The notes under the pieces: model-generated
The model's database searches: none
What the model saw: the letters and a program-made list of their open reading frames with translations, nothing else
Told to the model about the DNA's origin: nothing
Translations under genes and position numbers: made by a program
Origin: Geoalkalibacter halelectricus
Lineage (GTDB): Bacteria; Desulfobacterota; Desulfuromonadia; Desulfuromonadales; Geoalkalibacteraceae
Direction of reading: 5' to 3'
DNA: 64,000 nt
Assembly (NCBI RefSeq): GCF_025263685.1
Contig: NZ_CP092109.1
Location: forward strand, 3,907,001-3,971,000
In this document: positions 51,004-58,641 of the stretch, piece by piece
How positions within the stretch are numbered: the stretch's first letter is position 1
Layout of the letters: every line of letters begins with the position of its first letter

Positions 51004-51981
51004 TCAGGTAAAGCCCGCACCGGCGGTGCAGGCATAACAGTGGTCGGCGGTGGCGATGAGAGTGCCCTCGGCGGGCGGCGCGGACAGGTCGCGCACGTGG
51101 GTGCGTTTTTCGCCCTGGCAGATGCCGGCGGCCAGGTGAAAATCGCAATCGAAGACATAACCGTCCCAGGACACACTGATCTGCTCGCGGCACATCAGCC
51201 CTGGAACCACCGTCGGGTTGAAGGCTTTCGCCAGCTTGCCCATATAGGCGTCATAGTTTCCCGATGTTTCCAGCCAGCGGCGGAACCGCCCCAGGGGGGT
51301 GTTGGTCAGGGCGAAGAGACGGTTGAAGACGATATCCCAACGCCTCTGCAGTTCACGACGATAGCGTTTTTCCACGGCCGCCTGGTCGGCAGGTAGAAAA
51401 GCCCCTCCCGGATTGACCGCCAGATGCAGTTCCAGCCCGGAAGCTTCGCGTCCGTAACCCAGTTCATTGAGCCGATGCAGCATGGCCAGACTTTTTTCCC
51501 AGACCCCTGAGCCTCGTTGCGCCTCCACCTGCGCTTCACGCAGGGCGGGAAAAGAGACGACCAGGGCGACGCGATGCTTCACGCAGGTGCTCAACAGGTC
51601 GTTTCTCTCCTGAGAGCCGAGGGCGGTCAGGTTGGAGCGCAACATGAGTTGCGGAATAACATCAGCCAGATCGGAAATAAACCCTTCGATGCCCGGTACC
51701 AGTTCCGGCGCACCGCCGGTAATATCGACCAACTCAAAGTCGCAACGCCGGGCAAAATCGACCACCTCCTTCATGGTCTCCGCACTCATGATTTCACGCC
51801 GATGCGGACCCGCCGTCAGGTGGCAATGCCGGCAGCACAGGTCGCAGATCAGGCCGACATTGACCTGCAGGATGCGGCAGCGACCGCGGTCCAGCTTAAG
51901 TCCGTGGCGTTTCAGGGCCGCGGAAAATTTTTCGATATCGCCTGGCAGTGTCTGCGCCTGCGTTTCTTGCGGACAACCCAT
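51004..51981 (-). CDS. arsS: Arsenosugar-type radical SAM protein ArsS
   Basis: 325 residues. The radical SAM cluster motif C46-x3-C50-x2-C53 lies in VGLICDLCCRHCHLTAGPHR, followed by ELVDITGGAPELVPG and VSFPALREAQVEAQRGSGVW. A DUF3641-type C-terminal domain has PTVVPGLMCREQISVSWDG, VFDCDFHLA and a final CYACTAGAG Cys pair. ArsS is proposed to transfer a deoxyadenosyl group to dimethylarsenite during arsenosugar synthesis. The C-terminus stops soon after CTAGAG, slightly shorter than I expect. It is followed upstream by an AhpD-like gene, the usual pair. Confidence 0.9.
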   Translation of the reverse strand: MGCPQETQAQTLPGDIEKFSAALKRHGLKLDRGRCRILQVNVGLICDLCCRHCHLTAGPHRREIMSAETMKEVVDFARRCDFELVDITGGAPELVPGIEGFISDLADVIPQLMLRSNLTALGSQERNDLLSTCVKHRVALVVSFPALREAQVEAQRGSGVWEKSLAMLHRLNELGYGREASGLELHLAVNPGGAFLPADQAAVEKRYRRELQRRWDIVFNRLFALTNTPLGRFRRWLETSGNYDAYMGKLAKAFNPTVVPGLMCREQISVSWDGYVFDCDFHLAAGICQGEKRTHVRDLSAPPAEGTLIATADHCYACTAGAGFT

Positions 51982-51993
51982 GATCCTATCCTC

Positions 51994-52332
51994 TTAGAGC
52001 GTGAGCTTTTCGGCGATTTTGCGCATCTGTACCCCATGAACCAGCGAGGCGCCGCCGCGAATGGCGCCTGCCACGTGCACGGCCTCGGTCAATTCCTCCA
52101 GATCGCAGCCTTGTTCCAGCCCGGCACGGGTGTAGGCGTCAATGCAATAAGGACACTGCACCGCGTGGGCCACAGCCAGGGCGATCAAGGCTTTCTCCCG
52201 CGCGCTCAAGGCGCCTTCGGCAAAGACGGCGCCGTAGTAGTCGAAGAATTTGCGGGCGAGTTCCGGCGCGTCCTTGCCGATGGTTTCAAAAAGGCTCAGG
52301 TCGCTGGGGTCGTAGTAGGTTTTCATGGTCAT
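51994..52332 (-). CDS. AhpD/carboxymuconolactone decarboxylase-like protein, arsenosugar-associated
   Basis: 112 residues. YYDPSDLSLFETIGKDAPEL opening, then the AhpD-like active site C60-P-Y-C63 in HAVQCPYCIDAYTRA and EAVHVAGAIRGGASLVHGVQ. This matches the peroxidase-like family tied to arsS (TIGR04169). It likely acts as a small disulfide-redox enzyme. Its stop is 12 bases before the arsS start, so the two are co-transcribed. Confidence 0.9.
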   Translation of the reverse strand: MTMKTYYDPSDLSLFETIGKDAPELARKFFDYYGAVFAEGALSAREKALIALAVAHAVQCPYCIDAYTRAGLEQGCDLEELTEAVHVAGAIRGGASLVHGVQMRKIAEKLTL

Positions 52333-52434
52333 CTCCCTGGTAGATAAGCATAGAAGTGTGGTTGTTTACGGTCGGGGGTAAACTTTAACCCAAATGCCGT
52401 ATGCTTCAACTGTCATGGCCCTTACAAAGAACCG

Positions 52435-53142
52435 CTAAGTATGCGTTGCCTCATAGCTATGGCGCCGCACAAAGTTTTTCAGACCGCTCTGGTCGATGAT
52501 GCGTATAGTTCGGTATGAGGTTTTCACCAGTCCCAGACGCTTCATCTCCGAGAGCTGCTCAGCCACCGCTTCACGCGATGCGCCGATCAGAAAAGCCAGA
52601 TCCTTTTGCGCCAGTGGAATTCGGATGCTGCCGTCGCCCTCGGTGACGCCGAGGCGTTGCGCCTGCCACATAAGAGTGATGGCCAAACGTCCGGCCAGCG
52701 GTTGAAACACCAGATCCTCCAAGCGCATTTCCAGTTCGCGGCGGCGCAGGCCGATGAGTTTCAGCACCCGCAAAGCCATTTCCGGGTGGCGCCGCAGCAG
52801 CTCTTCAAAATCTTTTCGCGCGATGATGCAGACCATGGCATCATCCAGCGCCTCGGCGCTGTGCGAACGGCGCTCTTCACCGGTCAGGGCCAATTCCCCG
52901 AAAATTTCGCCCGGACCAAGGATATCGAGAATGATTTCGCGCCCCTCCGGGCTGGCGCGCAGCAGCTTGACGCGTCCCTGCTTGACCAAAAAGATGTTGT
53001 CGCTGGGCTCTTCAGCAAAAAAGAAACGGCTGTTGCGTTTGCAGGTCACCATTTCACTGCGCTTCGCCAGTTCCATTTGTTCATCTTCACGCAACCAGGA
53101 AAACATGTCCGCGTTGCGGATGTACCAGAGCCGAGGTTCCAT
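52435..53142 (-). CDS. Crp/Fnr-family transcription regulator
   Basis: 235 residues from the ATG at 53142 (MEPRLWYIRNADMFSWLRED); an in-frame upstream extension runs through the antisense of the AhpD-like gene and is rejected. The cyclic-nucleotide-type beta-barrel (IFLVKQGRVKLLRASPEGRE, DILGPGEIFGELALTGEE) precedes a C-terminal winged helix with IPLAQKDLAFLIGASREAVA. No N-terminal Cys cluster for an Fe-S centre is visible, so it is not a classical Fnr. It lies downstream of and parallel to the tetR/AhpD genes; its target is unknown. Confidence 0.9.
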   Translation of the reverse strand: MEPRLWYIRNADMFSWLREDEQMELAKRSEMVTCKRNSRFFFAEEPSDNIFLVKQGRVKLLRASPEGREIILDILGPGEIFGELALTGEERRSHSAEALDDAMVCIIARKDFEELLRRHPEMALRVLKLIGLRRRELEMRLEDLVFQPLAGRLAITLMWQAQRLGVTEGDGSIRIPLAQKDLAFLIGASREAVAEQLSEMKRLGLVKTSYRTIRIIDQSGLKNFVRRHSYEATHT

Positions 53143-53170
53143 GATCCGAGCCTTTTCCCCCTGGCGGCGA

Positions 53171-53701
53171 TCAGAAATCGATCTCCACCTGCAGGGCGTC
53201 GAGAAACTTGTTGAATCCGGCAAAGAGCTCCATGACTCCCAGGGCTTCGACGATTTCGACATCATTTGCTCCGAGATCGCGCAGCACCTTGACCTCGCTG
53301 TCTTCAATGCGCAGAGGCGCGATGTTGGCCTTGCGCGCGAACGCAATGAGCGCGCGCTCCTTGCGGCTGAATTCCGCCTGCTGCAAATCGGTTTCAATCG
53401 CCTTGATCTCCTCGCCGGACACGCCGATGGAACGCAGCGCAGCCTCATGTGCCGCCACGCAATACTCGCAGCCGTTGTCCTTGGAGACCAGCACGGCGAT
53501 GGATTCCTTGACCTTGCGCGCCAGAACGCCTTCCATCATCACCTTTTTGACCTTGAACCAGTTGGCTTCCAGCAGCGGCGGGTGGTTGGCGTAGGCGCGA
53601 AACAGGTTGGGCACCATACCGAAGGCATTTTTGATGTCCGCAAAGATTGCGGCCGTTTGCGCTTGCGCGGATTGCGGATCGAGGGAGTGGATGCGGGTCA
53701 T
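53171..53701 (-). CDS. AhpD-like carboxymuconolactone decarboxylase-family protein
   Basis: 176 residues from the ATG at 53701, with GGAGAAAAATC upstream. Active-site pattern C78-x2-C81-x3-H85 in SKDNGCEYCVAAHEAALRSI, as in AhpD peroxidase-related enzymes; the N-terminal half (AIFADIKNAFGMVPNLFRAY) fits the same family. It is probably a peroxide- or electrophile-stress enzyme controlled by the TetR regulator whose stop it overlaps by four bases. Confidence 0.9.
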   Translation of the reverse strand: MTRIHSLDPQSAQAQTAAIFADIKNAFGMVPNLFRAYANHPPLLEANWFKVKKVMMEGVLARKVKESIAVLVSKDNGCEYCVAAHEAALRSIGVSGEEIKAIETDLQQAEFSRKERALIAFARKANIAPLRIEDSEVKVLRDLGANDVEIVEALGVMELFAGFNKFLDALQVEIDF

Positions 53702-54333
53702 GATTTTTCTCCGTCCGGCAGACGGGATCGGCATTTTTCCGAACCCGGGTTGTTGGTAAAAAGCATCTGGCGCAAGGTCTCGATGCAGTTCTTCATGGGC
53801 TCTTCGGATTTGTGGAGGCGCGATTGCATGATGCCGCCTTCCAGCACCGCGATGACAAATTCGGCGAGATCTTCGGCGCTGCGTCCCTGGTGGATTGTTC
53901 CCTCGTTCTGGGCCTGGGCGATGATGGCGGCGAGTTTTTCTTTCCAGCGTACGAAAACCTGCGTCGTAATCTGCGCAAATTCAGGAGCGGTATCACTGGT
54001 TTCCAGGGCCGTATTGCCAAACAGGCACCCGCCGACAAAGCCTCTGCCGCGATGATAAGCAAAGGCCTGGCTTAAAAAGCCATCGAGTTTCTCCCCCGCG
54101 CAGCGCCCATCGAGCCCCTCATCGATGAACCTCATGAAGCGCTCGCCGGATTGGCGCAGGTATTCAAGGCCGAGGTCGTCCTTGCCGGGAAAATGGAAAT
54201 AGAGACTTCCCTTGGTGACGCCGGTTGCCTCAAGCAGATCACTGACGCTGGTGGCGCCAAATCCCTTGGTGCGAAACAACTCACCGGCTTCCTGAAGAAT
54301 CTTCTGTCTGGTTCTTTCGCCTTTGCTGGGCAT
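53698..54333 (-). CDS. TetR/AcrR-family transcription regulator
   Basis: 211 residues. N-terminal helix-turn-helix: ERTRQKILQEAGELFRTKGF, GATSVSDLLEATGVTKGSLY and FHFPGKDDLGLEYL. The ligand domain has GRGFVGGCLFGNTALETSD, whose Cys could be redox- or electrophile-sensing as in NemR/AcuR-like members. It is the first gene of a two- or three-gene unit with the AhpD-like enzyme, presumably its local repressor. An ACAGACCGTTTGGTTTAT element sits 15-30 bases upstream. Confidence 0.92.
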   Translation of the reverse strand: MPSKGERTRQKILQEAGELFRTKGFGATSVSDLLEATGVTKGSLYFHFPGKDDLGLEYLRQSGERFMRFIDEGLDGRCAGEKLDGFLSQAFAYHRGRGFVGGCLFGNTALETSDTAPEFAQITTQVFVRWKEKLAAIIAQAQNEGTIHQGRSAEDLAEFVIAVLEGGIMQSRLHKSEEPMKNCIETLRQMLFTNNPGSEKCRSRLPDGEKS

Positions 54334-54346
54334 GGCGGGCTCCTAA

Positions 54347-54366
54347 AAAACAGACCGTTTGGTTTA
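54347..54366. promoter_or_regulatory. Possible TetR operator
   Basis: ACAGACCGTTTGGTTTAT near 54350 has ACC/GGT arms around a four-base centre, with an A-rich left and T-rich right flank, directly upstream of the tetR start. The form suits TetR-family half-sites, but the symmetry is short. Confidence 0.35.
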
Positions 54367-54529
54367 TTTTTGTTTTTATGTGTATCGCATATTTCGACCT
54401 TGTCAATGAATCTTCGAGTAATTTCATCGGGCTTGTGTTCAGGCTAAGCTGAACTCAAAGGCGAGGAATATGAACGAGATTACAGTCTGAGTTTTTTATG
54501 GACAATTAATTGAAAAAGGGGGGACGGCT

Positions 54530-55291
54530 TCAGGCCAGGATCGGCCGATGAAAATCCATGACGATGGCGGTGCAGTCGTCGCGCGGTGCGGTGGCGTCAT
54601 TAAACTGCATGAGGGCGTCAAACAGTTCATCGAGAAATTCCTGGTGATCGCCCTGATGTTGTTCGAGCAGGGTTTTAAGGCGTTGCGCGCCGAAGTGTTC
54701 ACCCTGGTCGTTGGCGGTTTCCGTGATGCCGTCGGTGTAGAGAAACAGGCGATCGTGTTTCTCGAAGCGAAAGGTGCGCACCGCATCTTCGGGCACATCG
54801 AAAAAACCGATCAGCGGGGCGCTGGGTTCCAATTCGAACAGAGCGTCCGCGCGCCGCACCAGGGGTGCCGGGTGGGCGGCGTTGACGTAGTGCATCTCCA
54901 TGCTGTCGGGGACGATGACGCCAAAAAACAGAGTGGATGAAAACAGGTGGTCGTAGATCTGACAGCGCTCGCCGAAATTTTTGAGAAAATTGTTGACCCG
55001 CTTGACGGTGTCCAAGGGGGAGCAGACCTCTTCGATGCTGCGATGAATGTAGCCGTAAAGCAGGGCCATGACCACCGACGCCGCGACGTCATGGCCGGTC
55101 ACGTCGCCGATCATCACCATCTGGCAACCATCGTGGGTGGGCAGAAAATCAAAGTAATCGCCACCGACGCCGACCGCCATGCGGTTTTTTACACCAATGC
55201 AGCACCAACTGCACAGCGGCGGTGCCTTGGGCAACAGCAATTGCTGGATTTTTCCGGCCAGATCGTTGTCAGGTGTGTTTTGCGCGCTCAT
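54530..55291 (-). CDS. PP2C/SpoIIE-family protein phosphatase
   Basis: 253 residues from the ATG at 55291 (MSAQNTPDNDLAGKIQQLLL), with GGGGAG upstream. The SpoIIE domain metal-binding residues are seen in VGGDYFDFLPTHDGCQMVMI with GDVTGHDVAASVVMALLYGY, LFLYTDGITETANDQGEHFG and APRDDCTAIVMDF. It likely dephosphorylates an anti-anti-sigma factor (RsbU-like). No sensor domain is attached and no partner switch genes are adjacent. Cys residues near the start (LCSWCC) are unusual. Confidence 0.9.
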   Translation of the reverse strand: MSAQNTPDNDLAGKIQQLLLPKAPPLCSWCCIGVKNRMAVGVGGDYFDFLPTHDGCQMVMIGDVTGHDVAASVVMALLYGYIHRSIEEVCSPLDTVKRVNNFLKNFGERCQIYDHLFSSTLFFGVIVPDSMEMHYVNAAHPAPLVRRADALFELEPSAPLIGFFDVPEDAVRTFRFEKHDRLFLYTDGITETANDQGEHFGAQRLKTLLEQHQGDHQEFLDELFDALMQFNDATAPRDDCTAIVMDFHRPILA

Positions 55292-55482
55292 GGTTCTCCC
55301 CGCCGCTAATCGTTTCACTACAACTTTAGCCAAGCCCATGCGTTTTGCCAGCTCTCTTCACAATATCTCCGGCCATCTGAAAAATCTTTTCCCCTTTGTC
55401 GTCGGGATGACATTCGCACGCGCCCCAACCCCCATAGAATGAAATTAGAAAGCCCCCCCAGGGGGCAGAAAGGAGCTAGACC

Positions 55483-55914
55483 ATGAACGTGCGAAAAGCC
55501 TACGGAATTCTGCTGGCAGGTTTATTTTTCCTCCTCTTACCTTTAACCCAAGCCCTGTCTGCTGAAACCATTCGCCTTCAAGCCGGAAAGGATGCGATTG
55601 GTGCCCGGGGTGAAGTGGTCGTCACGGATCTCGGCAGCGGCCAGAAAGAAGTTGTCATTACGGCTGTGGGTCTCAGGACCGATGCGGTCTATACGGTCTG
55701 GCTGGTCAACGAAAAGCCGCGCATGGAGATGGCGGGATTGGGTGAGGCCGATTACGCCTTTACCAGTGACGGACAAGGAGCGGGACACTACACGGCCGCT
55801 CTTTCGGCTGAGGAACTCGGAAAATGGCAGTTGATCAAGATCGCTTATCATCCCGACCGCAATCCGCGCAACATGGGCAATATCACTGTTGACCTGGAAG
55901 GCTCGCTCAAATAA
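55483..55914 (+). CDS. Small exported protein of unknown function
   Basis: 143 residues. Signal peptide ILLAGLFFLLLPLTQALSA, then a compact beta-rich domain (VVVTDLGSGQKEVVITAVGL, AVYTVWLVNEKPRMEMAGLG, YTAALSAEELGKWQLIKIAY). The pattern of a short beta-sandwich resembles periplasmic anti-sigma-like or CHRD-like domains, but no signature is clear. AAAGGAG precedes the ATG, and a strong terminator hairpin follows. It is transcribed alone. Confidence 0.75.
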   Translation: MNVRKAYGILLAGLFFLLLPLTQALSAETIRLQAGKDAIGARGEVVVTDLGSGQKEVVITAVGLRTDAVYTVWLVNEKPRMEMAGLGEADYAFTSDGQGAGHYTAALSAEELGKWQLIKIAYHPDRNPRNMGNITVDLEGSLK

Positions 55915-55937
55915 ACCGAAATGAGCAACTGGCTTGG

Positions 55938-55970
55938 AATCAGCGGCAGTCTGGGAGGCTGCCGCTGATT
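55938..55970. terminator. Bidirectional terminator hairpin
   Basis: AATCAGCGGCAG pairs perfectly with CTGCCGCTGATT (12 bp) around a nine-base loop. It lies between two convergent units and can stop both, although the T tract is weak. Confidence 0.65.
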
Positions 55971-56004
55971 TATGGGGTTTGCTGGGGTCGGGCGCGGCTT
56001 AAGT

Positions 56005-56100
56005 TCAGCAGCAGGCGCTGGTTTTGAGGTCTTTACTGTTTGTGAGGATCTGACCGTAATACTCCTTGACCGCGGCCAGAGTCGTTTCGGTGTTCTGCAT
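56005..56100 (-). pseudogene. ArsM-like methyltransferase, N-terminal stub
   Basis: A 31-codon frame from the ATG at 56100 reads TLAAVKEYYGQILTNSKDLK followed by TSACC and TGA. The YYG-x2-L-x-S-x-DLKT-x-ACC pattern is the start of arsenite-methyltransferase-like proteins, in which Cys residues bind As(III). AAAAGGAAACC lies upstream, so it is in the operon of the DUF3179 gene. The rest of the methyltransferase is absent, so this is a truncated gene or, less likely, a small metal-binding peptide. Confidence 0.5.
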
Positions 56101-56116
56101 GAGTATGGTTTCCTTT

Positions 56117-57049
56117 TTATTTCGATGGAAACATTTCGCTGTCGGGATGGATTTCCTTCCACACAAACCAGTAGGCGCTGATGTAGGGCACCCAATCTCC
56201 ATCCTGGTCGGTGATGTGCAATTCGCCCGTAACCTCGTCAAAGGAAAAGAAGAGAGCTTTGCCCGCCAATCGGTCCTTGACTTTACCACGCTTGCGCAAT
56301 TCTTCCAGGGGATAGGCCCGGGCCGTGCCGTTGAGAACCACCCCGGCCACCACCTCTTTGCCGGGGAAACCGCTGACCAGTTCCCGGAAGAATCCGAACA
56401 GCCCGCCGCGGCTACGATAGTAGTTCTCGTAAGGATCACGGCTGTAATCGCGCACATGCCCGGTGTCGAGAGAAAGAACCTCGGTTTGCGGGTGGCGCTT
56501 GCGCCAGTTTTCCCAGGTGGTGAGGGTCGAGGGGAGCACCTCCAGGCGTGTGCCGGTCATGGGGCCGGTGACCGCCTGGTTTTTCACCTGCGACCAGAGG
56601 GATTCGCTCTGGTGGTCGTACATGAGCACATTGGATTTATAGAGCAGACCTGAAACGCCGAAGGTCAGGATTTTACCGTCGATATTTCGGGAGTACACGA
56701 CTCCCGCGAAGGCCAGCGGTCACCAACTGACCAGCAACGGCTCATCGCCGAAGTTCTCGTTGACCAATTCGTGCCAGGAGAGCACGCGAATCGGATAGGC
56801 GCGCGCCACGCCGTTGCGATACACCCCCAACACCCGCTCGTTGTCACGCATGTAATCGGCGTCTGTGGCGGGAACGTATTCGGGGTTGAACAGAGCCGGA
56901 ATGCCGTCGCGCGGCGGGCCGCCGGCGCGAATCTCGCTCAGGGGTATGGCGTGGCGGGAGAAATCCCAAGAGGCTGTCGTGACTGCGGGGAATGCCAATG
57001 AAAGAATCAGGAAAGTCAAGAAGGTGCGCATATTAAGATCTCCTTTCAT
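56117..57049 (-). CDS. DUF3179-domain protein, probable selenoprotein (in-frame UGA at 56720-56722)
   Basis: 310 residues if UGA is read as selenocysteine. Signal peptide MRTFLTFLILSLAFPAVTTA, then the DUF3179 sequence GPPRDGIPALFNPEYVPATD, ARAYPIRVLSWHELVNENFG, EPLLVSW-U-PLAFAGVVYSR, IDGKILTFGVSGLLYKSNVL and SESLWSQVKNQAVTGPMTGT. Typical members read VTYCPLC-x-TA at this spot, so the UGA falls exactly on the first conserved Cys. The frame is unbroken on both sides, and a SECIS-like hairpin follows. If decoding failed, two useless halves of about 109 and 190 residues would result. The protein is periplasmic and its function is unknown. Confidence 0.85.
56688..56706 (-). promoter_or_regulatory. 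Candidate bacterial SECIS element
   Basis: On the minus strand, CGGGAGT-CGTGT-ACTCCCG forms a 7-bp stem with a five-base loop that starts 20 bases after the UGA. Bacterial SECIS hairpins lie directly 3' of the UGA, with the apical loop about 16-37 bases away and a G near the loop start; here loop base two is G. Confidence 0.6.
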
Positions 57050-57254
57050 GGCTTTTGGTCAGTTGAAAATGTCCCTTTTTCGCATTCTCTGCGCCGATGC
57101 GGCGCAACGGCGAACACCTTAAATTCGCTTGAAACACCTGTTCGGTTCGAGCACATAGGCTTGTTTTCCGCCTGAGTCTCATGATTTCAGTTTACGAAAT
57201 GATAACGGAGGAAAAAGTCATCCTGATGACAATTGGCCCGGATTCTTCACATCT

Positions 57255-57330
57255 CTAGGAGGCTGTTGGATTATCCGGGCCAAACAGCCGGATTTGCAGC
57301 CGGCTCATGGTTAGTCCGACAGCCTCCTAG
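57255..57330. mobile_element. MITE-like element A, CTAG-bounded (76 bp)
   Basis: Begins CTAGGAGGCTGTTGGA and ends TCCGACAGCCTCCTAG, arms matching at 15 of 16 positions. It is non-coding, with CTAG at both ends suggesting a target preference or duplication. A piece of the same arm (TTAGGAGGCTGT) occurs at 60201. The upstream part of the gap, 57050-57254, is the leader of the DUF3179 gene. Confidence 0.65.
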
Positions 57331-57493
57331 TGTCCCGTGCGGTTAGTCGTGTCAAATAATTCTGAGATATTTTTGGTGTTGCCAAGGCGTCGCCAACGCA
57401 GGCCTAGCCATGCGCTAAGTCAAGTTGGCGAAACGCAGGCAGCGCCAAAAATAGCCGGAATTAGAAGACAGGGCTAGCCGCACGGGACACTAG
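57327..57493. mobile_element. MITE-like element B, CTAG-bounded (167 bp)
   Basis: Begins CTAGTGTCCCGTGCGGTTAG and ends CTAGCCGCACGGGACACTAG (19 of 20 paired). A second inner arm pair is GATATTTTTGGTGTTGCC with GGCAGCGCCAAAAATAG. No gene fits inside. It shares one CTAG with element A, so one element landed on the end of the other. Confidence 0.65.
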
Positions 57494-57586
57494 CTGAGAT
57501 TTCACAGCGGAGGAGCTGAAGCTTGGGGCAGGGAGGAGAGGGTGGGGCGTGGACTGAAAGGAGCAAGCATCGGCAATGGCGGGCCG

Positions 57587-57626
57587 GCGCAGAGGCGCCT
57601 TCAGTTGGTCGAAGGCGTCTCTGCGC
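57587..57626. terminator. Strong hairpin after the transporter-like gene
   Basis: GCGCAGAGGCGCCTTC pairs with GAAGGCGTCTCTGCGC (one mismatch) around an eight-base loop, directly 3' of the minus-strand gene that ends at 57636. There is no clear T tract. Confidence 0.5.
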
Positions 57627-57635
57627 AGAATGCGG

Positions 57636-58445
57636 TCATGGAGCCCAGGTCAGGCCCACCAGCAGTGCGAAGTCGGGCTCGGAGCGGCTCAAACCGAATT
57701 TCACACCGGCGTCGAGGTCGAGGTTTTCGCGCAGGGCAAAGACCAGACCGGCCAGGCCGAAAGCCGGATGCAGACTCGAACCCTTGACCTCGTGGCGCTC
57801 GATGCCGATGTCGGCCACCAGATCGAGCCGCGGTGTCAGATCGTGGACCGCCGCCACGGAAGCGCTCCAGATGTCACGGCGGTTCTCCACGCGATCTTCG
57901 ACGAGTTTGAAGCGATTATGGGCGTATCCCAGGTTCAGATGTACATCGATGGGATCAAATTCCTTGGTGGCGATGAAGGTCAGACCGTAGGACACCTTGC
58001 CGCTGCCGAGACCGCGATCTTCGTCGCCCGTAGGCAGGGTTATCGCCGGCACCAGGGCGAGGGCGGCCAGGTTGCTGTCATGGAAGCGCCACTTGACTTC
58101 CAGGCCCAGATCGCCGAGGCCGTTTTCGCTCTCCGTTTCGCCCGCGAACTTGGCACGGGCATGAAGGTAGGGAACTTCCAGTATCAGATCGAGATTGTCC
58201 AGCAGGCCGTAGGAGAGGGTCAGGGTGGTTTCGTTGTCACGGGCGCGCAGGGTTTCTCCATCGATTTTCTGACGGTCAAAGCTCAGTTCGTTGCTGAATT
58301 CGACCAGGATGCCGCCCTTGCCCTCGGTGTCCGCGTCATCCGTGACCAAGGGCTGGATGGCCCTGGCGGTCTGCGCCGCAACCAGGCCGAGAGCGAACAA
58401 CATGCCGAGAATGGCGAGGGAAAGACGGATGGTTTGCATGTTCAT
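57636..58445 (-). CDS. MetA-pathway-type outer-membrane transporter-like protein
   Basis: About 269 residues from the ATG at 58445; ATGs at 58478 and 58439 are also possible, and none has a good ribosome site. Signal peptide IRLSLAILGMLFALGLVAA, then QPLVTDDADTEGKGGILVEF and a run of amphipathic beta strands (NGLGDLGLEVKWRFHDSNLA, ALVPAITLPTGDEDRGLGSG). This is the phenol_MetA_deg/transporter family (PF13557-like), an outer-membrane barrel whose members are annotated by association with aromatic degradation. No catabolic genes are nearby, so the cargo is unknown. Confidence 0.78.
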   Translation of the reverse strand: MNMQTIRLSLAILGMLFALGLVAAQTARAIQPLVTDDADTEGKGGILVEFSNELSFDRQKIDGETLRARDNETTLTLSYGLLDNLDLILEVPYLHARAKFAGETESENGLGDLGLEVKWRFHDSNLAALALVPAITLPTGDEDRGLGSGKVSYGLTFIATKEFDPIDVHLNLGYAHNRFKLVEDRVENRRDIWSASVAAVHDLTPRLDLVADIGIERHEVKGSSLHPAFGLAGLVFALRENLDLDAGVKFGLSRSEPDFALLVGLTWAP

Positions 58446-58641
58446 CAACTTGATCACGAGCAGGCTCTTAATCGGCATTGGGCTTGACGACTCAGGATAA
58501 GTGAGTCGCTCCAACGCATATACAAGGGGGGCGGTAACTCTTCGGCATGGGGGCTGCGAGCGCGCACCGGGTGAAGAAATACGGTGAAGTAATGTAAATG
58601 GAAACCCCGCACGAGTCAACAGTGGGTTGGCGTTTTTTACT

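Noticed and set aside
53143-53448. N-terminal extension of the Crp/Fnr protein
   Set aside because: The extra 102 residues are Ser/Arg-rich antisense of the AhpD-like gene; the family starts at 53142.
56005-56010. Second selenocysteine UGA after the CC of the ArsM-like stub
   Set aside because: A TAA follows two codons later and no homologous sequence continues, so it is just a stop.
56720-56722. Simple nonsense mutation in the DUF3179 gene
   Set aside because: The stop falls exactly on a conserved Cys, both halves are otherwise intact, and a hairpin follows. Selenocysteine is the better reading, though not proven.
57576-58487. 303-codon plus-strand frame opposite the transporter-like gene
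   Set aside because: The minus frame has a signal peptide and barrel features; the plus frame has neither.
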